From the NCBI GenBank assembly GCA_003140235.1, contig PLJN01000074.1, positions 9,130 to 57,564 on the forward strand: a stretch of DNA of 48,435 nt, given 5' to 3'. Position numbers and translations under genes: made by a program. Position 1 is the stretch's first letter; every line of letters starts with the position of its first letter. Source of the stretch: Acidobacteriaceae bacterium (GTDB lineage: Bacteria > Acidobacteriota > Terriglobia > Terriglobales > Acidobacteriaceae). Under the pieces are notes generated by a model, which was not told where the DNA came from, searched no databases, and saw only the letters and a list, made by a program, of their open reading frames with translations. Shown here one piece after another: positions 25,027 to 32,207 of this stretch.

Positions 25027-25139
25027 TGCGTTTAATCATTCAACGGTGGGTCTCTCATTGGCTTCCTCCTTTCTATCGGAGCATATCGCTGCTCTGCTCC
25101 CGAACCTTTGAACGCTTAAATCTCTTTTTGTGCCAGAAG

Positions 25140-25619
25140 TCATTTTTGTTTGGCAGCCTCCTTCATGAACCACTGCCAGAAGTCCATCTCCTTCCATTTG
25201 ACAACCGTGTTGAACCCAAGCAAGTCGGAGGCTTCTTCTACTTCGCCCTTCTCGACCAATCGTTTGACAATAGAGTTCACCGTTCCGGAAGGATTCGAGT
25301 GATTTTCAATGCTGTTTCCAAGCTTGGAGAGTTCACTTCGGATTGCATCTTTGGGGATACCAAACTGGCCAGCCGCACGGATAATCTTGCGGATGTCGTC
25401 GGTCAAGCTTTGTTCAACGTTATATCGCGCCAAGCTCTCGACAAGTCGCCTCGTCAGTGCGGACTTTTTCTCGTCAGCATCTTTGACGAGTTCGGAGAGG
25501 CTTGCGATTCTACGGCGGCAGCGCAAAATCTCATCTTCGGTGCGTTTCTTGGCGGCTTCCAATTGCGCGAGTTTGTTCATTTCCGCAACCAATGCCGTCC
25601 TGTAATCGATGTCTGTCAT
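25140..25619 (-). CDS. Hypothetical protein: N-terminal coiled coil plus winged-helix-like C-terminal domain
   Basis: The function of this 159-residue cytoplasmic protein is not recognised. Residues 10-65 are a long charged helix with heptad character (LVAEMNKLAQLEAAKKRTEDEILRC region, then IASLSELVKDADEKK). Residues 75-135 look like a winged helix: SLTDDIRKIIRAAG, a recognition-like helix PKDAIRSELSKLG, another helix GTVNSIVKRLVEKGEVEEA, and a wing ending TVVKW. Such a fold would fit a small DNA-binding or regulatory protein. The C-terminus (EMDFWQWFMKEAAKQK) is basic and aromatic. Base composition is lower in GC than the flanking polysaccharide genes, which suggests an accessory origin. It is divergent from the small frame at 25659. 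Confidence 0.72.
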   Translation of the reverse strand: MTDIDYRTALVAEMNKLAQLEAAKKRTEDEILRCRRRIASLSELVKDADEKKSALTRRLVESLARYNVEQSLTDDIRKIIRAAGQFGIPKDAIRSELSKLGNSIENHSNPSGTVNSIVKRLVEKGEVEEASDLLGFNTVVKWKEMDFWQWFMKEAAKQK

Positions 25620-25658
25620 ATGGCCCTATGCACGCAACTATACACTATGAGTAGATAG

Positions 25659-25859
25659 GTGTGTCAACAGAAAAATGAAGAATACGAAAAAAAAGAAGGC
25701 TGGGAAACTGCCATCCAAGACGCCAAGGAAATGATCTCCTCCTTGGAGTCGAAGATCAAGGGGCTCCGCGAATCTATCCAGGTTTTCGAGCAGGATCGGG
25801 ATGCTGGAACACCGTGGCCAGGAGATAAAGAGCTGGCAATTCACAGGAAGATGGGGTAA
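25659..25859 (+). CDS. Small hypothetical protein (66 aa), helical
   Basis: This short frame begins with GTG and encodes a Lys/Glu-rich, probably helical peptide. It has heptad-like spacing (AKEMISSLESKIKGLRESI) and a C-terminal FEQDRDAGTPWPGDKEL segment. Amino-acid choice looks protein-like rather than random, and small coiled-coil hypotheticals with a PWPG-type tail occur in soil bacteria, to my recollection. There is only a weak ribosome site (TAGGT). It is divergent from, and shares a 39-nt AT-rich spacer with, the coiled-coil/winged-helix gene. It may be a real small gene or a remnant. Confidence 0.4.
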   Translation: MCQQKNEEYEKKEGWETAIQDAKEMISSLESKIKGLRESIQVFEQDRDAGTPWPGDKELAIHRKMG

Positions 25860-26126
25860 AAAATGAGTAAACCGATTGTTGCTGAACTGGACGACGAACA
25901 GGAGCGCTGGCGTGGTTGGAAGCCATAGGCGGTCAATTCTACGCCGCCCCAATCAGTTCAGCAAGGCTCTGTGACCACATTTACCAACACAGAATTAGAT
26001 CAGTACCCAATCGCCGGGTAGTGTCCTAATTAGGACACTACCAATCGCCGGCTCTTTGCCTTTAGGGTCCGATTGAGATGCTAGGATACTTGTTTCATTT
26101 TCAAAAGGACTCGTGGAGAATCTGGC
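25860..26126. other. Intergenic region with a 21-codon frame and the palindrome
   Basis: A 21-codon frame at 25863-25928 (MSKPIVAELDDEQERWRGWK and one further residue) directly follows the 66-aa frame and may be a truncated gene start. The remainder holds only the palindrome and the leader of the following operon, which ends with GGAG about 8 nt before the ATG at 26127. Nothing else is recognised. Confidence 0.3.
26007..26051. repeat. Perfect 26-bp palindrome bracketed by 11-bp direct repeats
   Basis: Positions 26017-26042 read the same on both strands, with arm GGTAGTGTCCTAA. CCAATCGCCGG occurs at 26007-26017 and again at 26041-26051, overlapping each palindrome edge by one or two bases. 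The arm ending in TGTCCTAA looks like an insertion-sequence terminal repeat. Two abutted ends with a duplicated target would explain the structure, but no transposase is present. It sits 76 nt before the Gfo/Idh gene, so an operator role or a small hairpin role is also possible. Confidence 0.6.
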
Positions 26127-27164
26127 ATGGAAATTCGGCTAGGAGTAGTCGGATGCGGCTACGGGAAAAACGTTACCATACCTGCTTTTCGGGTTGATCC
26201 TCGTTGCCGGGTCATCGCTATCGCCGCTGCCAGTTTGCAGAGCGCACAAAGCGCGGCCTCCGAACTGGGAATCGAACACGCGTACGGCGACTGGCGTGAG
26301 CTGATTGCGTCGCCCGACGTGGATGCGGTTGCCGTGGCTGTTCCGCCTCACTTCCAGGCAGACATTGTTCAGGGCGCGCTCCAGGCGCGGAAGCCTGTAT
26401 TCGCCGAGAAGCCCCTCGCCATCCACCTGGCTGGCGCCCACCGTCTGGCCGAGCACGCAGGTTTGGCTGGTGTAGCCAACATGGTGGACTTCAACTTTAC
26501 CGCCGTTGCGGCGTTCGCGCACGCACGGCAGATGCTGCAGCAGAACGCCATCGGTAACTTGCGACATGTGGTGGTGAATTGGCAAACCGAGAGTTACACC
26601 AATCGCGCGCGTATTGAAAACTGGAAATCAACCACGTCGCAAGGCGGAGGTTCGCTCGCCAATTTCGTGTCCCACTGCCTGCACTACCTGGAGTGGTTTG
26701 CCGGTCCGATTGCCGGGCTCAGCGCACGTCTCTTTCGTCTACCGAACGATTCGCGTTCCGCGGATACAGCAGTGAGCCTGACGATGGAATTTAGCAGCGG
26801 CGCCGCAGGCATGCTGGCCATGAGCGCTGCCGCATTTTCCGGCAGCGGCCACAGAATCGAGTTTTACGGCGAGGATGGTAGTCTTGTGTTGGAAAACTCA
26901 TCTCAAGATTACATGCGGGGTTTTCGGTTGCTTCATGGTCGGAGGCCCGGCGCAGATATGACATCGATTGCCATAGACGATGAAGAACAAGATATCTGGA
27001 AGGATGGCCGGATCTTGCCAGTCTCGCGGCTGGCGCGGCAATTCTGTGAGTGGATTGAACACGGCACGCCAGCGCGGCCTGATTTTCGTGATGGTCTGCG
27101 GGTACAAGAATTGATTGTTGCGGCACAGAGCTCGCACCAGGAAGGCCGCTGGGTCAAAACATGA
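26127..27164 (+). CDS. Gfo/Idh/MocA family NAD(P)-dependent sugar oxidoreductase
   Basis: This 345-residue cytoplasmic protein has an N-terminal Rossmann domain (LGVVGCGYGKNVTIPAF; glycine loop 8-13). Glu94-Lys95-Pro96 forms the EKP motif that places the catalytic lysine and cofactor. The C-terminal alpha/beta domain carries GGGSLANFVSHCLHYLEWF, where the His-containing helix lines the active site. Members oxidise or reduce a sugar hydroxyl or ketone, often on nucleotide sugars. As the first gene of a tight operon with an SDR, a C-methyltransferase and an NDP-sugar dehydrogenase, it probably acts as a ketoreductase in making a modified sugar (inference). Its stop overlaps the next start by ATGA. 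Confidence 0.9.
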   Translation: MEIRLGVVGCGYGKNVTIPAFRVDPRCRVIAIAAASLQSAQSAASELGIEHAYGDWRELIASPDVDAVAVAVPPHFQADIVQGALQARKPVFAEKPLAIHLAGAHRLAEHAGLAGVANMVDFNFTAVAAFAHARQMLQQNAIGNLRHVVVNWQTESYTNRARIENWKSTTSQGGGSLANFVSHCLHYLEWFAGPIAGLSARLFRLPNDSRSADTAVSLTMEFSSGAAGMLAMSAAAFSGSGHRIEFYGEDGSLVLENSSQDYMRGFRLLHGRRPGADMTSIAIDDEEQDIWKDGRILPVSRLARQFCEWIEHGTPARPDFRDGLRVQELIVAAQSSHQEGRWVKT

Positions 27165-28150
27165 GCAATGTAGCAAAGCAAACTTTCCTGGTGACAGGTG
27201 GAACAGGGTTCATCGGCTCCGGCATCACGCGGCGGCTGGTCCGGGAAGGGCATCGAGTCCGAGTCCTCGACGACAATTCCCGCGGCGCGGAGCGACGCCT
27301 GGCGGACCTTCGCGCGGACTTTGAATTGCTTGAGGGGGACGTCCGCGACCCCTTTACCGTGGACCGCGCTGTTCAAGGCGTGGATGCGGTCCACCATCTC
27401 GCGTTTGTCAACGGAACGGAACACTTCTACAGCATGCCTGAGTTGGTGTTGGAAGTCGGGGTCAAAGGCATGATGAACGTGGTTGACGCGTGCCGCAGAC
27501 ATGGCGTCGGCAAACTGTTCCTGGCTTCCAGCTCTGAGGTTTATCAGACTCCACCCGGTATTCCCACCGCAGAAGACGTTCCCTTGGTCGTGCCCGATCC
27601 CATGAACCCTCGTTACTCCTATGGTGGCGGGAAGATCATCAGTGAGTTGCTGGCCATCAATTTTGGCCGCAAGTATTTTGAGCGGGTCGTGATCTACCGT
27701 CCACACAACGTCTACGGGCCGGACATGGGATGGGAGCACGTGATTCCGCAATTCATCGTTCGCACGCAACGCTTGTCGCAGGAGCAGCCGCAGGGAAGCA
27801 TTCGCTTTCCGATCCAGGGCACGGGCCAGGAAACGCGCAGTTTCTGCTACATCGACGACCTGGTCGATGGTGTCATGCTTGCGCAGGAGAAGGGCGCGCA
27901 TTTGGGGATTTACCACATCGGGACCCGGGAAGAAGTTAGCGTTGCTGATCTGGCGCGGCGTGTGGCTGCATGTCTGGGACGTGAGATCGCACTCGAACCC
28001 GGCCAGTTAAGTGCAGGGAGCACGCAGCGGCGGTGTCCGGACATCAGTAAGCTCGCGGCCTGCGGCTATTCGCCGCGCTTTTCACTCGAGGAAGGACTGC
28101 CCATCATTTGCGATTGGTACCGGAAGCACCCCAGCGCGGGCGTGCTATGA
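27161..28150 (+). CDS. NAD-dependent nucleotide-sugar epimerase/dehydratase (extended SDR)
   Basis: This 329-residue extended SDR has VTGGTGFIGSGI (11-22), LDDNSRG (36-42), ASSSEVYQ with the catalytic serine region (122-129), and Tyr154/Lys158 in YGGGK. RPHNVYGPDMGWEHVIPQFI follows the usual substrate-binding strand. The YGGGK variant, with two extra glycines, is seen in a subset of polysaccharide-locus epimerases. The reaction (4-epimerisation, 4,6-dehydration or decarboxylation) cannot be fixed. It is coupled to the upstream Gfo/Idh gene by a 4-nt overlap and followed after 40 nt by the C-methyltransferase gene. Confidence 0.88.
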   Translation: MSNVAKQTFLVTGGTGFIGSGITRRLVREGHRVRVLDDNSRGAERRLADLRADFELLEGDVRDPFTVDRAVQGVDAVHHLAFVNGTEHFYSMPELVLEVGVKGMMNVVDACRRHGVGKLFLASSSEVYQTPPGIPTAEDVPLVVPDPMNPRYSYGGGKIISELLAINFGRKYFERVVIYRPHNVYGPDMGWEHVIPQFIVRTQRLSQEQPQGSIRFPIQGTGQETRSFCYIDDLVDGVMLAQEKGAHLGIYHIGTREEVSVADLARRVAACLGREIALEPGQLSAGSTQRRCPDISKLAACGYSPRFSLEEGLPIICDWYRKHPSAGVL

Positions 28151-28190
28151 TTTTTGGAGCATTGGCGAAAAGGACATTAGAGACCTCCCT

Positions 28191-29459
28191 ATGACGACAG
28201 TTGCGAACACCCTGGCCGCGGGCACCGGATCTGGCGTGGTGATAAGCTCGTGCCAGGTTTGTGAAAATCCCGAATTAAAACACGTATTGTTCCTCGGATA
28301 CATGCCTCCGGTGAATCAGATGCGGCTCATTGGAGAGGTTCCCGAGGAGCAGCCATCGTATCCAACCAGCCTTCTCTACTGCTCAAGGTGCGAACTGGTG
28401 CAACTGGGACTCTCGGTTGATCCGGAGATCATTTTTCCTCCGGGCTACCCCTATACGAGCGGCACCACTCGCATCCTGCGCGAGAATTTCGCCGACCTTC
28501 ATCGTGAATCCTGCGAACTCCTCGCTCTTAGGCCCGAAGACCTGGTGATTGACATTGGTTCCAACGACGGCACACTGCTTAAGAACTTTCAGGACCACGG
28601 CCACAAGGTCCTCGGCATTGAACCAACGGACGTAGGTAGACTTGCGCTGGAGCGAGGTATTCCCACGCTGCAGAACTATTTCCGTCCCGATGTAGCGCGC
28701 AAAGTGCGCAGCGAGCACGGTCCAGCGCGGGTGATCACCGCCGCGAACTGTTTCGCGCACATCGAGGATGTTCATTCCATTACCGATGGCATCATTGAAC
28801 TTCTGGCGCCCAAGGGTGTTTTCATCTCGGAATCGCACTACCTGATTGGGTTGCTCGACCGCCTGCAGTATGACACCGTGTACCACGAGCATCTTCGGTA
28901 TTACTCTTTGCGCAGTCTGCGCTACTTGCTGGAGATGCACGGTCTTGAGGTTTTCCATGCGCGCCACATCCCAACGCACGGCGGGTCCATCAGGGTCTAT
29001 GCGGCGCGCAAAGGGGATTACCCGGTGCGCGAAACGGTGCAGAAAATTATTGACAGTGAGCCTCACGGAGCGGACATGGTGGACCGCCTCAGTCGCTTCC
29101 GGAATGAAGTGATGATTTCCAAGCTACGACTGATGGCGATGCTCCACGAAATCAAGAGCAAGGGAGAACGCGTGTGCGGTATCAGCGCGCCTTCGCGCGC
29201 CAGCACGCTGGTAACCTATCTTGGTCTCGATGATGCCATTGTGGATTACGTCGTCGAAATCCAAGGCTCACTTAAGATTGGAAAATATTTACCAGGTACG
29301 CTGATCCCGGTGATTGAAGAGGGACGGATTTTTGAAGACCAACCGGAATATGCGATTATTTTTTCCTGGCATATCGCGGACGAGTTGGCCCCCAAGCTCA
29401 GGGAACGTGGGTACAAAGGAAAATTCATTGTGCCCCTTACCGAGCCGCGCATCATTTAG
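28191..29459 (+). CDS. Sugar C-methyltransferase, zinc-binding class I SAM enzyme (NovU/TylCIII/TcaB9 type)
   Basis: This 422-residue protein shows the three-part layout of NDP-4-keto-sugar C-methyltransferases. First is an N-terminal zinc site, Cys21-x2-Cys24 and Cys64-x2-Cys67. Second is a SAM-binding Rossmann core, VIDIGSNDGTLL (119-130), with acidic ribose contact in VLGIEP. YHEHLRYYS follows, whose Tyr-His-Glu-His cluster is the catalytic base region of this family. Third is a C-terminal nucleotide-binding domain with ISAPSRASTLVTYLGL. These enzymes methylate C3 (less often C5) of a 4-keto sugar, so a branched sugar is predicted in the polysaccharide. Met at 28191 is chosen because the upstream extension is the shadow of the SDR gene; no strong ribosome site is visible. 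Confidence 0.92.
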   Translation: MTTVANTLAAGTGSGVVISSCQVCENPELKHVLFLGYMPPVNQMRLIGEVPEEQPSYPTSLLYCSRCELVQLGLSVDPEIIFPPGYPYTSGTTRILRENFADLHRESCELLALRPEDLVIDIGSNDGTLLKNFQDHGHKVLGIEPTDVGRLALERGIPTLQNYFRPDVARKVRSEHGPARVITAANCFAHIEDVHSITDGIIELLAPKGVFISESHYLIGLLDRLQYDTVYHEHLRYYSLRSLRYLLEMHGLEVFHARHIPTHGGSIRVYAARKGDYPVRETVQKIIDSEPHGADMVDRLSRFRNEVMISKLRLMAMLHEIKSKGERVCGISAPSRASTLVTYLGLDDAIVDYVVEIQGSLKIGKYLPGTLIPVIEEGRIFEDQPEYAIIFSWHIADELAPKLRERGYKGKFIVPLTEPRII

Positions 29460-29486
29460 GGCATAAGCCTGAACAGGATCGCCCGA

Positions 29487-30218
29487 GTGACCTTCAGTCA
29501 AGACAAGAGCAAGGAAGTCGAGTTCTTTGACGCGCATGCCGCCAAAGACGAGTACAACGTTTTCACCGGCGCCGCCACCTGTAAGCTCATTGATGCGTTC
29601 GTGCGATTGAGCGGCCTGGCTCCCGGCGCAAAGGTCGCGGATTTGGGATGCGGTTCCGGCGTATTTTCCTCAGCTTTGCACGATCGTGGGTATGAGTGCG
29701 TGGGTCTGGACCTCAGCTCTAAATTACTGGAACTGGCGTGCCTTAAATATCCGCACACAGAGTTTGTGGAAGGCGATGTTGAAGCGCTGCCGTTTGCCTC
29801 GGCGAGTCTTGACGGTGTTCTTCTCAGCGGCCTCGTGCATCACCTCCCTGACCCCGCGTGCTGTGCCGGCGAGGTCTTTCGCGTTTTGAGGCCGGGCGGC
29901 AGATTTGTGGCGTTCGACCCCAACCGTCGCAATCCTTTGATGTGGTTGTACCGCGACAGGGACTCGCCTTTCTATAGTCCCATCGGAGTCACTCCCAACG
30001 AGCGGCCGGTATTGGCCGAGCAGATTGCCGGCAGCTTTACCGCCGCTGGATTTCTTACGGGTACAGAGTACCTTGCCGGGCTTTCGTACCGCTACGTCGC
30101 CTCTTCTCTGGCTCGGCTTGCGCTCCCGGTGTATAACTTGATGGATAGCATTATTTTCCGGCCCAGTGTTGTGAAGCGGTTCCGGCCGTTTGTCCTGACT
30201 TTTGGATCAAAACCATGA
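29487..30218 (+). CDS. Class I SAM-dependent methyltransferase
   Basis: This 243-residue methyltransferase has SAM motif I in VADLGCGSGVFSSAL (around 49-63), an acidic motif II in CVGLDLSSKLLELA, the EGDVEALPFAS loop and LVHHLPDP before EVFRVLRPGGRFVAFDP. This is the UbiE/Methyltransf_11-like pattern. The C-terminal part carries an ASSLARLALPVYNLM segment that may pack on a lipid or sugar acceptor. The target is unknown; O-methylation of the polysaccharide or a precursor is likely from context. The GTG start at 29487 has CAGGA about 9 nt upstream. Its stop overlaps the next start by ATGA. Confidence 0.88.
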   Translation: MTFSQDKSKEVEFFDAHAAKDEYNVFTGAATCKLIDAFVRLSGLAPGAKVADLGCGSGVFSSALHDRGYECVGLDLSSKLLELACLKYPHTEFVEGDVEALPFASASLDGVLLSGLVHHLPDPACCAGEVFRVLRPGGRFVAFDPNRRNPLMWLYRDRDSPFYSPIGVTPNERPVLAEQIAGSFTAAGFLTGTEYLAGLSYRYVASSLARLALPVYNLMDSIIFRPSVVKRFRPFVLTFGSKP

Positions 30219-31459
30219 CCCAACCTTCTGTGATTCGAGAAACCGCCAAAAAGACGTTCCAGGAGACGGCGGTGGATGTAACTGTCGTTGGGGGCGCTGG
30301 ACACGTTGGCATTCCCCTGGCCCTTTCATTCGCAAATAAGGGCCTGCGGGTGATGATCAATGATTTGAACGAAACAGCTCTCGCACAACTGCGCGCCGGG
30401 GTTGTGCCATTCATCGAACACGGGGCGCAAGAACTCCTGCGCGACGCGCTCGATAAGGGCAGGCTTGTTTTCGCCAGCCGCAATTCCGATCTTCCATCTA
30501 CAGGCGCCGTCATTGTAACCATCGGTACGCCGGTGGATGAGTTCCTGAATCCTTCTCTGAAAGTAATCAAAGCATGCGTCGATGCTCTATTGCCTCATCT
30601 GGCAGATGGCCAGCTTCTAATTCTGCGCTCAACTGTATATCCCGGCACCACCGATTGGCTGGCTGACTACCTGAAGCAGCACGGTCGGGACATTCCAGTG
30701 GCATTTTGCCCGGAACGAGTGGTGCAGGGCTATGGCATTCAGGAACTGGGCAACATGCCGCAGATTGTCAGTGGCTGTACGCCCCAGGCGGAAGAAGCTG
30801 CGGCATTGCTTTTTGGTTTGCTCACATCTGAGATCGTGCGGGTCAGGCCGATTGAAGCGGAATTTGCCAAGATTTTTACCAATACCTATCGCTATATTGA
30901 ATTCGCCACCACCAACCAGTTCTACATGATTGCGCGCTCCGCGGGCGCCGACTACAACGCCATTCTGGACGCGATGAAGCGCAACTATCCGCGCGCCGCT
31001 AGAATCCCCGGAGCCGGCTTCGCTGCCGGTCCGTGTTTGTTCAAGGACACCATGCAACTGGCGGCGTTTGCTCGCAACCAGTTTGCGCTTGGTCACGCTG
31101 CCATGCTGATTAACGAGGGGCTGGTCCTCTATGTGGTCGACGAGATGCGCCGTTTGTGCGATCTGTCCCAGACTACGGTAGGGCTGTTGGGCATGGCTTT
31201 CAAGCCGGAGATGGACGACATCCGCTCCTCTCTCAGCTACAAGCTCAAGAACACGCTCATGATGCATGTAAAAAAAGTTTTGACCACGGACCCGTTCGTT
31301 CAGTGCGACCCCGAACTGAGGCCTGTCGAGGAGGTCATCGAACGCAGTGATGTGCTGTTGCTCGGCACGCCGCACAGCATCTACAAACAGCTCGATCTGC
31401 GCGGCAAGCCGGTTTTCGACGTTTGGGGGTTCTTCAAGGACTCTGGGAATGTCCTCTGA
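30215..31459 (+). CDS. Nucleotide-sugar dehydrogenase (UDP-ManNAc/UDP-GlcNAc 6-dehydrogenase-like)
   Basis: This 414-residue enzyme performs a four-electron oxidation of a nucleotide hexose C6 to a uronic acid. It has the NAD loop VVGGAGHVGIPLAL (24-37), TIGTPVDE, RSTVYPGTT, FCPERVVQG, the lysine helix FAKIFTNTYRYIEFATTNQF, and catalytic Cys274 in GPCLFKD. The C-terminal UDP-binding domain (GMAFKPEMDDIRSS, then TDPFVQCDPELRP) is somewhat short. PERV and GPCLFKD are closer to the WecC/WbpA group than to Ugd, so a HexNAc uronate is likely. It overlaps the upstream methyltransferase by 4 nt and the downstream GT2 by 11 nt. Confidence 0.9.
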   Translation: MTQPSVIRETAKKTFQETAVDVTVVGGAGHVGIPLALSFANKGLRVMINDLNETALAQLRAGVVPFIEHGAQELLRDALDKGRLVFASRNSDLPSTGAVIVTIGTPVDEFLNPSLKVIKACVDALLPHLADGQLLILRSTVYPGTTDWLADYLKQHGRDIPVAFCPERVVQGYGIQELGNMPQIVSGCTPQAEEAAALLFGLLTSEIVRVRPIEAEFAKIFTNTYRYIEFATTNQFYMIARSAGADYNAILDAMKRNYPRAARIPGAGFAAGPCLFKDTMQLAAFARNQFALGHAAMLINEGLVLYVVDEMRRLCDLSQTTVGLLGMAFKPEMDDIRSSLSYKLKNTLMMHVKKVLTTDPFVQCDPELRPVEEVIERSDVLLLGTPHSIYKQLDLRGKPVFDVWGFFKDSGNVL

Positions 31460-32207
31460 CGCGCCGCAACTCGACATCGTCATTCCCGTCTATAACGAAG
31501 GTGGCAACATTGTGCGCACCTTGCAAGCCTTCGCGGACCACGTCAAGGCCTCGTATCGTGTGCTGATTTGTTATGATTTTGAGGAAGACGACACGCTGAG
31601 CGCCATCCGCGAGCACGGCGGGTTTGCCAATCTGGAGTTCGTTCGGAACCAGGGACGCGGCGCGCACCAGGCAATCATGACCGGCTTCCAGCACAGTTCT
31701 GCGCCCTTCATTCTGGTGTATCCCGCGGACGACGACTACAACGCCGGCATCCTCGATGCCATGTTGCAAAAAGCCCAACAGGGCAATGACATTGTCTGTG
31801 CCAGCCGGTTTATCCACGGCGGCAGCATGGTGGGATGTCCCTGGATGAAGGCCGTGCTGGTGCGGACTTCTGCCTTTACGCTGCACCATTTCGGACGTAT
31901 TCCCACCAAAGACTCCAGCAACGGATTTCGCCTGTTCTCGCGCCGCTTGCTCGATCGCGTGCAAATCGAATCTACCCAGGGCTTTACTTACAGTATCGAG
32001 CTACTGGCCAAGTGCCACCGCCTGCGGTGGCGCATAGCGGAGGTGCCGGCGCAATGGCGTGAACGAACCCATGGACAGAGCCGTTTTCGCGTGATGCGTT
32101 GGGCGCCGGCTTATCTGCGCTGGTATTTCTATGTCTTTGCGACCACATTTCTTAGGCGACGTCCCGAATCGGTCCCCGCCATGGATCGACAGCCAGTCAG
32201 CACATAG
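31449..32207 (+). CDS. Glycosyltransferase family 2 (DPM1-like)
   Basis: This 252-residue GT-A enzyme starts with LDIVIPVYNEGGNIVRTL. It then has the donor loop YDFEEDDTL, NQGRGAHQAIMTGF, and the acidic metal site PADDDYN (92-98). The later SSNGFRLFSRRLLD and AEVPAQWRERTHGQSRF are typical of polyprenyl-phosphate mannose/glucose synthases. It could make a polyprenyl-P-sugar for the GT-C protein encoded convergently next door; that partnership is inference. The ATG at 31449 lies inside the end of the previous gene, with CTGGGA just upstream. The 3' end overlaps the convergent gene by 11 nt. Confidence 0.87.
   Translation: MSSDAPQLDIVIPVYNEGGNIVRTLQAFADHVKASYRVLICYDFEEDDTLSAIREHGGFANLEFVRNQGRGAHQAIMTGFQHSSAPFILVYPADDDYNAGILDAMLQKAQQGNDIVCASRFIHGGSMVGCPWMKAVLVRTSAFTLHHFGRIPTKDSSNGFRLFSRRLLDRVQIESTQGFTYSIELLAKCHRLRWRIAEVPAQWRERTHGQSRFRVMRWAPAYLRWYFYVFATTFLRRRPESVPAMDRQPVST

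Noticed and set aside
24917-26126. tRNA as the attachment site of an integrated island
   Set aside because: No integrase and no repeated copy of the tRNA 3' end was found; the unrecognised genes also lie on the 5' side of the tRNA, not the usual 3' side.
26933-27916. 327-codon minus-strand frame
   Set aside because: It is antisense to the Gfo/Idh and SDR genes, with no plausible domain.
30629-31483. 284-codon minus-strand frame
   Set aside because: It is antisense to the nucleotide-sugar dehydrogenase, which retains its catalytic Cys motif.
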